Shown piece by piece: positions 56,801 through 64,000 of a stretch of DNA of 64,000 bases. A model generated the notes under the pieces. That model saw only the letters and a program-made list of their open reading frames with translations. It had not been told where the DNA came from and ran no database searches. Every line of letters begins with the position of its first letter. The stretch's first letter is position 1. Position numbers and translations under genes: made by a program. The stretch lies in contig CM023457.1 in assembly GCA_013339765.2 (NCBI GenBank), forward strand, positions 51,919,745 through 51,983,744, read 5' to 3'. The stretch comes from Haemaphysalis longicornis. Lineage: Eukaryota; Arthropoda; Arachnida; Ixodida; Ixodidae.

Positions 56801-59800
56801 ATATTCCACACTTTTTAGTGAAAAATCGCGACCTATATTCCGACTTATACGGTAGTTTTGCTCAATCGCATCTCTTGAATGCTAACATGCAGTTAACCCA
56901 CTGATTACTACGCATTTTTCGTGTTCCCTCTTGCATCACTGCTGAGGTAGATTTCAGGACTGAAGGTTCATGGCATCTTGCATTAAAATAAGAAAAAAAA
57001 GCCTCTGGCTGGAACGGAGCTGAGTGGGCATACCAAGTCCCTGTCTTTCAAATTAAATAAGGTTGCCTCCACAGCCCCCTCTGCAGGGAGAGGGAGAGGG
57101 ATGCAGATAGAGAGAGAGAAGTCGTCGTACTTCTCCGATGCCCGAGGCGGCGCGGGCGCGCTTGACCGAGTCCTTCTCCTTGTCGGCCTCGGTGCGCTGC
57201 ATGAGCTGGAAGTGGTGCAGCGCCTCGGAGAAGTCGTTGGTGAGCTTCTCGCGCAGCAGCCGGCCGGCCCCCTGCTCCCCCTGGGGCATGGCCGCCAGCT
57301 GCTTCAGCTGCCCATTGGTGTCCTTGGCCAGCTGGTTCGTGTACTGCTGGATCTGGTGCCTGTCGCCGGCCAAGGGTAAGGGTTAGGCCTAACGCTAAGC
57401 CTAAACAGGTGGTGCACTCGGGCCTCTGGGCAGCGTGGCGCCGCCTCGAAGGCAACAAAACATGGAAACATGACTAACTTTTTTGTTTATGAGCGGTAGC
57501 ATTTAGTGAAAGGGCTGCTAGCGGCACAGTCCTACTGCTGAAATCGAAAGAGCCCCAAGACTGTTTTTCAGCTTTCATTCACTCATTTATCCAAGCCCTC
57601 TGTACAGGATTAATTTTCTGGTCAATCGAAACACGCAGTGCTTGTAAAGTGACCAGGCGGTGAGCAAGTGAAGTGACCAAGTGCAAAGTGCAAGTGCAAA
57701 ATTGCAATCAAGTTTTTCACGTTATGAGGGTCCGTTGACATGCTGCTCATAGCCTGCGCTACCCTTTCATCGCGATATATGCAATTCTGCAAATTACAAC
57801 GCTTCAACCTAACTAGTTGGCCAGTAGAATTAGTGAAGTGGATACAGGAGCCCATTACCTGCAAAAAAATTTCACTGCTTGGTCAAGCTACAAATGAGCG
57901 ACTCAACAAAACAGCAAGTACTTAAAGCACCTGAGGTGCTCTGTAGACATGTTTGTGGCTTCTGAAAACTGACAAATTCCAGCCATTTGCTAAGGTAGAA
58001 CATGTGTATGTTTTCATGCATATAACTAGCTTTCAAGTGCATTTGGTATTGTGACCCTTACATATTTTCTCCTGCACATGTGCTAAACATTCAGTGAGCC
58101 ACATTTGCAAATCACCTTGTTTAAAAGGGCCATGCAGACAAAACACAAGTTTGTTTTATTCGAAAGATTCCGTCTTTTATAGTGCCCCCAGCACTTGTCC
58201 GGCAGCAAACAATGCCATATTCACTGAGAAATTAATCAATTTAGGTTAAAATTTTGATTCTCCCACTAAATTGTGTGTTTTGGCGACGTCTGCCATGAAG
58301 TCACAGAGAAGGTATTCATATAAACTTCCAGTGCGTCATAGGGCTGTGCAGCCTTGCTTGCTGTCAGTCGTCCCAGATGGCGCTACCATACTCAGCTCCG
58401 GACCGTTGTCTGCCGTTGCTTTGTTTTTGACCGTATTTGCACCTTGCTTGTTTTCATTACGGTGGAAAGTAATCGTTTCGTGGAACATGGGGTATGCTGG
58501 ACAAACAGCATCATGTAAAAAAACTTCGCTTACGCCAACTGGCCAGTGTCGTGTAAGACAACTCCAGAGCAGCGGTCTGCTGTGCAGCTAAAACAAGCAT
58601 AGTGCGCCCAGTACCAACAGCAGTGCGTATTGGCACTGCAATATTTACGTGATCATAACTCATTTTTTTGCCCACTATTCTTACTGCTGTAAAGTGAATA
58701 TGCAATACATTTAAGCGCAGATAGCTCGTTCTGCAAGCTTATAAGCCCTGCCTAATTTGCGTTTGCTTTTGCCGGCCTCAGCCAATCGCACAGCTGGGCA
58801 CATACGACATCATAGGCTCTGTTGCGGGAAATGATCAGCTAGTTGGTCGCATAGCCATTCCCTTTCATCCTAATTATACAGCTTATTTGAGTGAAGTGTG
58901 CGTTAATAGTGGTGTCAGTATGACAACTCTTTCAAATGAACCAAACTTGTGTTTTGTCTGCATGGGCCCTTAAGCCTACACACGACACCTAGAACATGCA
59001 TGGACCAAGTTTGGAATCAGTTTACAAAGGATAAGGAGCGGGCAGTTTGTCACATCCTAGCAACAACCCATCACTCGCATACCTGTTGTTGCGTCTGCCA
59101 CGTCCGAACCCAAAAGTTGCGCAACATATTTACTTTTTCTTCATGATTCAGGCTGCTACAAAAAAGAGGGAAAGAATGATGATGATTGCAGGGCTTAACG
59201 CGCCGACGCAACGCAGGCAATGAGGCGCGCCGTAGTGGAGGGCTCCGGAATAATTTTGGCCACCTGGGGATCTTTAACGTGCGCCGAAATCTCGAACACA
59301 CGGGCGTTTTTGCTTTTCGCCTCCATCAGAAAAGCGGCCATCACGGCCGGGAATCGAACCCGCGACCTCGCGCTCAGCAAAAGAAGGAAAGAAGCACAGA
59401 GAGCACAGAGGCAAGTTGACTGACCTCTCTTACACACACTGCTGAACATTCATTGCACTAAACCAGTGCTGAAGGCCACGCCAACAGAATACAACAGCTC
59501 TACCTTTCTGTCTACTGTCTTCTGCATTGGTGTAACACTGAACCTGCACCAGAAAATCTAACTTTCTATTGGTGCATGCACAGCATTAACACACATATTT
59601 TCAAAACCGAAGACAAAAGCAACCATTTTTTAAACCAAGCTTAGGAGCTATTGAATTCCAGGAAAGGCGAAAGTTTGCAGCACCCCCCCCCCCCCTCCTT
59701 TTTCATTGAACTAGTATTAAGTGGCATTGCAAAAATTGAAGGCGTAACGCGGCGATGATGAGGTGCGCACGTAATATTGCAATTAGGGCTCCAGATTCAA

Positions 59801-61569
59801 TTTTTGACCACCTGAGAGACCTTTAAAGTGCGCCGAAATCTGTACACACGGCGGTTTTTGCTTTTCGCCTTACTAGTAAAAGCGGCTCGCCACAGCCGGG
59901 AATCGAGACCGGGCGGCCTCGTGCTCAGCAGCACAACGCCTTAGCCACTGAGCCACCGCGGTGGGCGTATCGTGAGAAGAGAGAGGGTGAAGCTAAGAAT
60001 ATGCAAGTACTACTATATATATCACATGAAGCTCTATATATGGAAGTCAACACCCAAACGAATCAGTATTCGGTTCTCTTTTTGTCTGAACTTATACGTA
60101 GGCACCATGCAAGTTGCACGTCCCCAAGCAAACTTGAGAAACGCAAGCACTTACAGCTGTGATCGCAGGCTCTCGGAGTCCTGTGAAGTTCCAGCTGTTG
60201 GACCATTTTTTTCATAGACCCCACTGAGGAGGAAAAAAAACAAGCGAGCAGATTCATGTAGTGGTGCATCTACTCGTTTTTCACGGTGAAACCACACCAC
60301 GTCACAAAAATGGATGCAACCAAGTCTCTGCTAAAACGTAGCCCCTCACCATTTTGACTGATCTTCTGGACATTCGTTCCTATCGTCTGGGCCAGGCTCT
60401 GAAAATCGGTGTTTTTAATTAACGCCTCACGAGATCAAGTACGTGGGGCATTCGCAAGAAACTGCGTGATGCGGATTCGACATGCTACGGGGCTCTGCTC
60501 TGTGATATCCCCCCGACGGTCACGTGGTCAGCTTTTTTCACACAAAATCCCCAAAAATCCTCCTTTCCGGCACTGCTGAAACCGAAACTGGACTGGGCAT
60601 TGAAAAAGCCTCTAATTAAACAACCGTCGCACGCTGAAGAAAAGAGGTTTTACAGGTTTAAAAGGTCATAGCTACTTATCGCAACGAAAAAAAAAAAATG
60701 CTAAAAATTTTTGTGTCAGTGCCCCTTTAAGTTGTCAATATAGTGAGAAGATTGATTGTAGGGTTTAACGCAGGCGATGATGAGGTGCGCCGTAGTGGAG
60801 GGCTCCAGATTAATTTTGACCACCTGAAGACCTTTTAAAGTGCGCCGAAATCTTGTACACACGGGCGTTTTTGCTTTTCGCCTTTATTAGAAAAGCGGCC
60901 GCCACAGCCGGGAATCGAAACCGTGTCCTCGTGCTCAGCAGCACAACGCCTTAGCCACTGAGCCACCGTGGTGGGTAGTGAGAAGATAGAGGGTGAAGCT
61001 AAGAATATGCAAGTACTACTATATATATCACATGAAGCTCTATATATGGAAGTCAACACCCAAACGAATCAGTATTCGGTTCTCTTTTTGTCTGAACTTA
61101 TACGTAGGCACCATGCAAGTTGCATGTCCCCAAGCAAACTTGAGAAACGCAAGCACTTACAGCTGTGATCGCAGGCTCTCGGAGTCCTGTGAAGTTCCCA
61201 GCTGTTGGACCATTTTTTTCATAGACCCCACTGAGGAGGAAAAAAAACACAGGCGAGCAGATTCATGTAGTGGTGCATCTACTCGTTTTTCACGGTGAAA
61301 CCACACCACGTCACAAAAATGGATGCAACCAAGTCTCTGCTAAAACGTAGCCCCTCACCATTTTGACTGATCTTCTGGACATTCGTTCCTATCGTCTGGG
61401 CCAGGCTCTGAAAATCGGTGTTTGACGAACCTGCGAGGGAGAGACACACACTCAGCATTCCAACCAGTGGAGTTGGAGCCAGAACGACCAACAGGTAGAG
61501 AAATAATTGGGGCGCACACACACCTGCATTCGCTGCTCCAGCGTTGTAATTTGCGTACCTCCCAGTCAT
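44731..61569 (-). CDS. Syx7: Syntaxin 7/12-type endosomal Qa-SNARE, gene span
   Basis: The full coding span of a t-SNARE gene with eight coding exons, listed separately. Syntaxin 7/12 proteins are tail-anchored Qa-SNAREs that act in late-endosome, lysosome and recycling-endosome fusion. If the one extra base in exon 6 is discounted, the exons sum to 828 coding bases (275 residues), close to the remembered lengths of human STX7 and STX12 (about 261 and 276). Order: short N-peptide, Habc helices (about 20-135), linker, SNARE motif (about 176-243) and one C-terminal membrane anchor (about 250-271). All phases agree. Introns carry a duplicated exon pair, several TIR elements, LINE pieces and a 48-bp minisatellite touching exon 5. 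Confidence 0.93.
44993..45350 (-). mobile_element. LINE 3' end (reverse-transcriptase protein C terminus)
   Basis: The minus frame reads MERKMIGVTLRDKKRAEWVR, then KKLTWAGHVMQR and REGKRCRGWQKVRR, the characteristic end of RT proteins of RTE/CR1-like LINEs. The 3' end is a CATCAT-type simple repeat at 44993-45010. It lies in syntaxin intron 7. Confidence 0.75.
45351..48287. other. Syntaxin intron 7, no gene seen
   Basis: AT-rich with a (TA)/(TAAA) microsatellite at about 46900-46925. A pyrimidine-rich stretch (47580-48190) might be an old LINE remnant but gives no readable motif. Confidence 0.45.
48288..49233. mobile_element. Probable TIR element (about 0.95 kb)
   Basis: Left AGTCAAATCCTGCTACGACG and right CGTTGTAGCGGGGTTCAACT are imperfect inverted repeats of the type CAGTTGAACCCCGCTAYAACG. 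AATTCGTTGA motifs occur near both ends. A related fragment appears near 15823-15980. No coding frame recognised. Confidence 0.55.
49236..49800 (-). mobile_element. LINE reverse-transcriptase fragment, decayed
   Basis: The minus strand reads AGDIVLFSE at about 49509-49535, where active enzymes have A-D-D; the first catalytic Asp is Gly here. Upstream (49700-49790) it reads KALRDEGVEVTCMWLFEKFA in another frame. Frameshifts break it into pieces. It is probably the same type of LINE as 44993-45350. Confidence 0.65.
50060..50142 (-). CDS. Syx7: Syntaxin 7/12 coding exon 7: C-terminal SNARE motif
   Basis: Acceptor ACCCTACAG|ACAGCATC, donor TACCAG|GTACGC; 83 bases, phase 1 in, phase 0 out. It encodes DSIEANVESAAVQVEEGVQQ and VAKARQYQ, the conserved second half of the Qa-SNARE motif (IDSIEANVExAxVxVxxxxxQLxxAxxYQ). 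It joins exon 8 (EKARKK) directly. LINE RT remnants lie a few hundred bases to the left. Confidence 0.95.
50417..50550. repeat. Tandem duplication of about 67 bp
   Basis: AACTGGATTGCACTGA followed by GATAGCAGTGTATAGAATGT and ATGACAAGAAATGGAGATG occurs twice, with small differences, just right of syntaxin exon 7. Confidence 0.9.
50583..52615. mobile_element. TIR element (about 2 kb) hosting a nested element
   Basis: Left end CAGGGTGTCTACCAAG and right end CTTGGTAGACACCC-like (GGTTGGTAGACACCCTG) are inverted. Subterminal CCCGG and TTCCC motifs are mirrored. GCTAG flanks both sides. Family C copy 1 is nested inside, and short direct repeats (GGAGTTTATTGGTATTCAC type) occur at about 51040 and 51170. 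Its right end is 60 bases from syntaxin exon 6. Confidence 0.72.
51394..52241. mobile_element. TIR element, family C (about 850 bp), copy 1
   Basis: Left part GGGCCATGAGACAAAAAAGT and TTTGTTTTATTCGAAAGATT; right end TGTTTTGTCTTCGTGGCTCC. It is similar over its length to 58119-58973 (CAGATGGCGCTACC, ACCGTTGTCTGCCGTTGCTT). The ends resemble family B. It is nested in the 50583-52615 element. Confidence 0.75.
52675..52748 (-). CDS. Syx7: Syntaxin 7/12 coding exon 6: centre of SNARE motif, with one extra base
   Basis: Acceptor TGCCCGCAG|AATGAC, donor ATTG|GTAAGG. The translation NDIVDVNAIFKDLATMV fits the family core DIxxVNxIFKDLxxMV. After that the frame is lost: the window reads GTTCCACGACCAG where GTTCACGACCAG would continue HDQGDMI and join exon 7 in phase. 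The exon is 74 bases; 73 are needed for the phase 0 to phase 1 fit. The extra base (the doubled G near 52696-52697 on the + strand) falls just before the zero-layer glutamine codon. It may be an assembly error or a real lesion. Confidence 0.88.
52749..53941. other. Syntaxin intron 5, no gene seen
   Basis: A C-run at 53250-53262 and otherwise unique-looking sequence up to the minisatellite. Open plus-strand frames here show no family motif. Confidence 0.45.
53942..54239. repeat. 48-bp minisatellite at the syntaxin exon 5 donor
   Basis: About six units of about 48 bases built from GGAACTTCAATTGCAGCTCA, ATTGTCATGGAACTACAATT and CAATTGTCGG. The last unit is 42 bases. Many CAATTG palindromes. The array stops about six bases from the donor GTGAGC at 54245. 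Confidence 0.93.
54246..54401 (-). CDS. Syx7: Syntaxin 7/12 coding exon 5: linker and N-terminal SNARE motif
   Basis: Acceptor CTCGTGCAG|TTGGAG, donor CTCGAG|GTGAGC; 156 bases, phase 0 both ends. It encodes LESSSRGGAGNLIELASPVQ, then a Gln-rich linker, then MDEQVNLEMLREREQAIRKL. The REREQAIRxLE stretch is diagnostic for syntaxin 7/12. The donor is followed, only about six bases on, by a 48-bp minisatellite (53942-54239). Confidence 0.95.
55482..55560. repeat. Short fold-back
   Basis: AGGACTAAGGAA and GAGACGGGACGA at 55491-55519 are inverted as TCGTCCCGTCTTTC-like and TTCCTGTTTCTTAGTCCTGT at 55525-55551. Non-coding, in a syntaxin intron. Confidence 0.6.
55912..57065. mobile_element. TIR element of the family B/C group, interrupted and 3'-truncated
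   Basis: It starts CCTTTGAAGGGGCCATGAAG. Flanking parts contain family B landmarks (TTGAATGCTAACATGCAGTT near 56876). A 689-base TA-flanked element sits at 56164-56852. The right end dies out near 57065, about 65 bases from syntaxin exon 4. Confidence 0.7.
56164..56852. mobile_element. TA-flanked TIR element (mariner/pogo-like ends), nested
   Basis: Perfect inverted ends CCGTATAAGTCGGAATATAG, flanked on both sides by TA, the target duplication typical of the Tc1/mariner/pogo superfamily. Open frames inside are short and unrecognised. It shares the CCGTAT end and a subterminal GGTCGA with 28157-29009. Confidence 0.8.
57131..57359 (-). CDS. Syx7: Syntaxin 7/12 coding exon 4: helices Hb-Hc
   Basis: Acceptor GGCGACAG|GCACCAG, donor GGAGAA|GTACGAC; 229 bases, phase 2 in, phase 0 out. 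The translation HQIQQYTNQLAKDTNGQLKQ, then REKLTNDFSEALHHFQLMQR, then TEADKEKDSVKRARAASGIG matches the STX7 order QQYTNQLAKET...KDRLxxEFxxxLxxFQxxQRxxAxxEK. These are Habc domain helices. The exon is GC-rich and a truncated TIR element ends about 65 bases downstream of its donor. The donor GTACGA is off consensus, so the exact 3' end is less certain than the rest. Confidence 0.92.
58119..58973. mobile_element. TIR element, family C, copy 2
   Basis: Ends AAAGGGCCATGCAGACAAAA and TTTTGTCTGCATGGGCCCTT are good inverted repeats. The interior matches 51394-52241. It lies in the syntaxin intron between exons 4 and 3. Confidence 0.78.
59184..59380 (-). repeat. Ruka-like SINE, 5'-truncated
   Basis: Minus-orientation copy with intact body and B box (GGGAATCGAACCCGCGACCT). 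It ends at GCTCAGCA, where an AAGAAGGAAAG stretch begins, so the A-box end is lost. It lies in syntaxin intron 4-side DNA, just right of a TIR element. Confidence 0.85.
59738..59968 (-). repeat. Ruka-like SINE, duplication copy 1
   Basis: A diverged minus-orientation copy ending GCCACTGAGCCACCGCGGTG. It is the left end of the tandem duplication whose second copy is at 60752-60976. Both are followed by the same GAGGGTGAAGCTAAGAATAT sequence. Confidence 0.85.
60155..60223 (-). pseudogene. Duplicated syntaxin exon 3 with one-base deletion
   Basis: This copy of exon 3 lies about 1,006 bases downstream of the intact one, inside intron 3. Acceptor (CCTCCTCAG) and donor (CAGCT|GTAAGTG) are both kept. 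It is 69 bases instead of 70: the triple G in CAGCTGGGAAC reads CAGCTGGAAC. If spliced in, it would shift the frame. It belongs to the tandem duplication 59738-60414 / 60752-61423 and could be silent or act as a poison exon. Confidence 0.85.
60350..60414 (-). pseudogene. Truncated duplicate of syntaxin exon 2
   Basis: Identical in sequence to the 3' part of exon 2 (ACCGATTTTCAGAGCC onward) with the donor AATG|GTGAGGG kept. The acceptor and first bases are replaced by unrelated sequence upstream of about 60414. It marks the breakpoint of the tandem duplication and cannot be spliced as an internal exon from its original acceptor. Confidence 0.85.
60752..60976 (-). repeat. Ruka-like SINE, duplication copy 2
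   Basis: Minus-orientation copy beginning ATTGATTGTAGGGTTTAACG and ending GCCACTGAGCCACCGTGGTG. It carries the same missing stretch near the tail as copy 1 (the body goes directly to GGCGATGATGAGGTGCGC), confirming joint duplication with the syntaxin exons. Confidence 0.87.
61161..61230 (-). CDS. Syx7: Syntaxin 7/12 coding exon 3 (intact copy)
   Basis: Acceptor CCTCCTCAG|TGGGGT, donor CAGCT|GTAAGTG; 70 bases, phase 1 in, phase 2 out. It encodes VGSMKKMVQQLGTSQDSESL and RSQ, matching the family's LNQLGTxQDSxxLRxQL. A near-identical downstream copy at 60155-60223 lacks one base and is out of frame. This intact copy joins perfectly to exon 4 (LHQIQQYTNQLAK). Confidence 0.93.
61359..61430 (-). 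CDS. Syx7: Syntaxin 7/12 coding exon 2: start of helix Ha
   Basis: Acceptor CTCGCAG|GTTCGT at 61431/61430, donor AATG|GTGAGGG at 61359/61358; 72 bases, phase 1 both ends. It encodes SSNTDFQSLAQTIGTNVQKI and SQN, matching the first helix of STX7/12 (QLAQxIxxNIQKI). A truncated second copy lies at 60350-60414. That copy has lost its acceptor, so this is the functional one. Confidence 0.93.
61524..61569 (-). CDS. Syx7: Syntaxin 7/12 coding exon 1
   Basis: ATG at 61569-61567 in a good context (GTCACAATGA). Fifteen codons (MTGRYANYNAGAANA) plus one base precede a donor CAG|GTGTGTG. Phase 1 fits exon 2, giving Gly at the junction. The short N-terminal tail before the first helix is typical of syntaxins. 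The donor sits in a GT-rich run, so alternative donors two or four bases on are conceivable but would break the frame. Confidence 0.85.
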
Positions 61570-62801
61570 TGTGACGGCGGACGGGTGTACCTGCCTGGAA
61601 TTTCAGCACCTGGTCTTCTAGATATGTTCCTAAACTGGCAGAAAAACGAAAAAGAAAAAAAATCCGGAGACAATGCATCATGAATCAACACTTTGCTTCA
61701 CGCAGAAAAGCATGACCGATTTGAGTTGCATTTCCCGAATCGACAAGTCGTTACAATTAAACATTACGACGGGTGCAGAACACGGCACGACAGTAGCAGT
61801 GTTCAATGTGGAGATACACTTCTACGAAGCTCAGACAAAGGGAGCAACAGAGCTCCTACTTCGTTTTGATGGCTACGCCCCGTGTTCCAGATTAGCATTT
61901 ATTACGTAACAGATAGATGCAGCGTAAGAGTGGCAGTTGGTTCAACACGAGCAGCTCCGGAAACAATAGTCACCCGATGCCGGCAGCTGTTGCTCGATCG
62001 GGTTTAATCCGTGCTTGATCGAGCTCGTCAACGGGCACTACACAGGGGCGAAATTTCATTACCTATTTGCGCCAACAATGCAAATCTGCGGCAACCGGGT
62101 GAGGGTATCTGGGCGCGTGATTCGATATTTTTTGTCTATCTGAGTGGAGGCGAGCAAGAGATCCGACCACCATTTCTGCACCCCAGATGGTGATCACCGG
62201 CGAAACTATTATCTCCGAACAGCGATAGCTCATGGCTGCCGCGTCTTGCAAGTGTCAGGGGCGTGATGCCGATTTGGAGGAATCCGCCAAGGACTTTCCC
62301 TTACCACATCATTCGCGAACACGCGCACGGAAAACGTCGCCCGACCGTCGCAGCGCAAGACGGTAAATGGGCGTTGCGAATGACAGCCCCCCAGGCATGC
62401 AGTTTCGTACAGAGAACGGGTGGCCTCATCGTCTTGATGGAGCCGCGCTTTCGTGATCCGATTACTACGGGGTCTCGGTGAGGTCACGGGAGTGAATCAC
62501 GCGTGTCGCCCGCGCAAGAACGTAGCAAAAAATCGGCAGGACACAAGTTCGAAGTAGGCCTACCGCGAAGCCGACTGGAGATCTCGGCTGGCCGGACGTC
62601 GATCGTCGCGTCCCGTGAGCAGCCGTGGGCTTTCAGCGAGCGCTGATGTTGGCGCCGGTTGTTGACATCGAGGTGGAAAGCCGATGTTTTTGGTCACGGC
62701 ACTGCGTTGTAGGCGGCCATCCGAGCCTGTCGATCATGGGCAGGATGCACTGACGTGCGGGCGACCACGGAGGGTCGCTTTTCCAGCAGAGCAGCGTTTG
62801 C
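61570..62801. other. Syntaxin 5' flank
   Basis: It becomes CpG-rich beyond about 61980. No TATA box is obvious close to the ATG. A 5' UTR and promoter are expected here but cannot be delimited from sequence alone. Confidence 0.4.
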
Positions 62802-62853
62802 ATCACGTGACTGCGGTGCGTCATGGAAATCGTGACGTCAGACGTCACGTGAC
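62802..62853. promoter_or_regulatory. Cluster of palindromic E-box/CLEAR and CRE motifs
   Basis: Within 52 bases: ATCACGTGAC at 62802-62811, TGACGTCA (CRE/ATF consensus) at 62833-62840, and GTCACGTGAC at 62844-62853. The last is identical to the CLEAR consensus bound by TFEB/MITF-type bHLH-Zip factors at lysosomal genes. The cluster lies about 1.24-1.28 kb upstream of the syntaxin ATG. Whether it regulates that gene is inference. Confidence 0.45.
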
Positions 62854-63334
62854 CAAAAGATTATTGCCCGCGCAGGACAAATAACGAGAGCGACGGCTTG
62901 TAACCGTGTCAGAATTTATCTTTTCCGTTTCCCCCCGCGAATGTGTGTTGCAGGCAGCCTAATTGTTTTCCACCGCTCGTGTTCGTTGTCCGGCTCTATA
63001 TTTTGTCGAGTCGAGCTGTTTTTGTTTGATGGAGCGAGTAAACAATCCAAGTCATTCGATCGAGCGGCGTTAGCGGTAAGCTGGTGGGCAAAAAACACCC
63101 GCATTTCCCCGAAGGGGAGCATGGGGAAGTGCGAATGCACGGGTGATGCTATGAGGGGGAGTTATGTTGAACTGTGTTGGCATTCGCCCGTTAGTTGCAT
63201 TTAACACCCCCGCGTGATCAAGTGGGGATTCACACACCCCGTTAGTCGTTCTCTGGAAATCTTGGTGAATTAAAGTGTATGTTCGAGGAGATCACACACA
63301 CACGCAAGTAAAGTGAAACGACAGTATTCTTTAT

Positions 63335-63918
63335 TCAGCACTTGCTGGTGTTGTCGTTGTAGTTGACGGTCATTATGACCGCCTTGTGGTCACTGAAATG
63401 TACGGTCAAGAGTTGTTGCAAGACCGCGCGTATCAGACAGTTCCTCGCAAAGGCCAGGTCGATGTAGCTGCCGTTGATGGTGGTGGGAGCCTCTAGCGGT
63501 AGGCACGTCATGGAGTGGTTGGCGAGCATGTATTCCATCAACCACTCGCCGCCCTTTCGCACGTCCACGTTAAAGTCCCCAACAACCACGACCGGGTCCG
63601 AGGGCTTTACGCGCCTGGCCACACTCTCCATCGCCGCGTCCACGTATTCGACGACGTCGTCGCGCGAGATGTTTGGCGCGAGGTAGAGGGTGACGACCAC
63701 GATTCCGTCGCCCGAGTACGCGTCGGTGTAGACGGCACTGTACGGCGACTCGTCCCTGACCGGCGAGGTGGACACGGCGTGCGACACGAGGTTCCGTAGA
63801 CGTGACCGACGAGGTAGACGCCGCAGTACTCGCCCCGACTTCCGCTCCTGGCGAAGCAGCAGTCGTCGATGGGGAAGTGGGAATGCACGGGTGATGCGAA
63901 AGAATTCTTCTTGGCCAA
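63335..63918 (-). pseudogene. Endonuclease/exonuclease/phosphatase (EEP)-type frame, probable transposable-element endonuclease, 3' part
   Basis: The last 150 codons read an APE-like EEP domain: VVVVGDFNVD (the conserved GDFN), then PTTINGSYIDLAFAR, then HFSDHKAVIMTV (the catalytic SDH near the C terminus). The upstream piece (FARSGSRGEYCGVYLVGHVY) is in another frame, and the change at about 63794 looks like one lost base. The stop TGA overlaps an AATAAA signal (TGCTGAATAAAG). Such domains are carried by non-LTR retrotransposons and by Helentron/Helitron-type elements. I see no reverse transcriptase or helicase here, so the class is open. The 5' part lies beyond the right edge or is absent. 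Confidence 0.7.
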
Positions 63919-64000
63919 TCGCCCTAAGTGGGTATGTGCTAAAGAAATTAGGAACTCTTCTTGGCCATCGCCCTAAGTGGGTATGTGGTGCGGACGGATG
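63869..64000. repeat. Tandem repeat at right edge plus direct repeat flanking the endonuclease frame
   Basis: Two copies of a roughly 51-base unit containing CGCCCTAAGTGGGTATGTG lie at about 63902-63939 and 63953-63992. Just inside, GGGAATGCACGGGTGATGC at 63878-63896 recurs as GCGAATGCACGGGTGATGC at 63131-63149, preceded in both by GGGGAAGTG. The endonuclease frame is thus flanked by direct repeats about 750 bases apart, suggesting element-internal repeats or ends. Confidence 0.55.

Larger units (their letters stand above)
59738..61423. repeat. Tandem segmental duplication in the syntaxin gene (SINE + exons 3 and 2)
   Basis: 59738-60414 and 60752-61423 are near-identical in the same orientation, offset about 1,006 bases. 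Each holds a SINE, an intronic stretch, exon 3 and all or part of exon 2. The 338 bases between them end with a fragment of the TIR family seen at 53-1382 (GTGTCAGTGCCCCTTTAAGT). The intact reading frame is in the right-hand copy. Confidence 0.88.

Overview
This window is nuclear DNA from an animal, most likely a hard tick (Ixodidae). The evidence is short exons with GT/AG splice sites and long introns, dense TIR elements and microsatellites, and seven copies of a tRNA-derived SINE that resembles the tick SINE Ruka. I cannot name the species. No bacterial, organellar, CRISPR or viral gene was seen.

Three protein-coding genes lie head to tail on the minus strand. From right to left they are: (1) an endosomal Qa-SNARE of the syntaxin 7/12 type, 8 coding exons, ATG at 61569 and stop at 44731; (2) an FBXO25/FBXO32 (atrogin-1) type F-box protein, 7 recognised coding exons, ATG at 42314 and stop at 20327, with one small exon probably unseen; (3) the 5' end of a laminin beta chain, with the signal-peptide exon at 12851-12947 and the first laminin N-terminal (LN) domain exon at 2370-2604, the rest lying beyond the left edge. 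Exons were placed by translating the minus strand, matching remembered family motifs, and requiring splice sites and phases to agree.

The most unusual item is an Arg/Ser/Thr-rich reading frame at about 3840-5456. It sits between the laminin signal-peptide exon and the LN exon, on the same strand. Its possible splice sites are phase 1 on both sides, matching the flanking exons. It has several N-glycosylation sequons and almost no cysteine, but the frame shifts away and back inside it. It could be an undescribed N-terminal extension of a laminin beta chain, an independent gene, or a decaying frame.

The syntaxin gene holds a tandem duplication (offset about 1,006 bp) of a SINE plus exons 3 and 2; one copy is truncated and frameshifted. 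Its exon 6 has an extra base just before the expected zero-layer glutamine. At the far right a minus-strand endonuclease/exonuclease/phosphatase-type frame (63335-63918) looks like part of a transposable element. Introns and intergenic DNA are filled with nested TIR elements, fold-backs, SINEs, LINE remnants and minisatellites, two of which touch splice sites of host genes.
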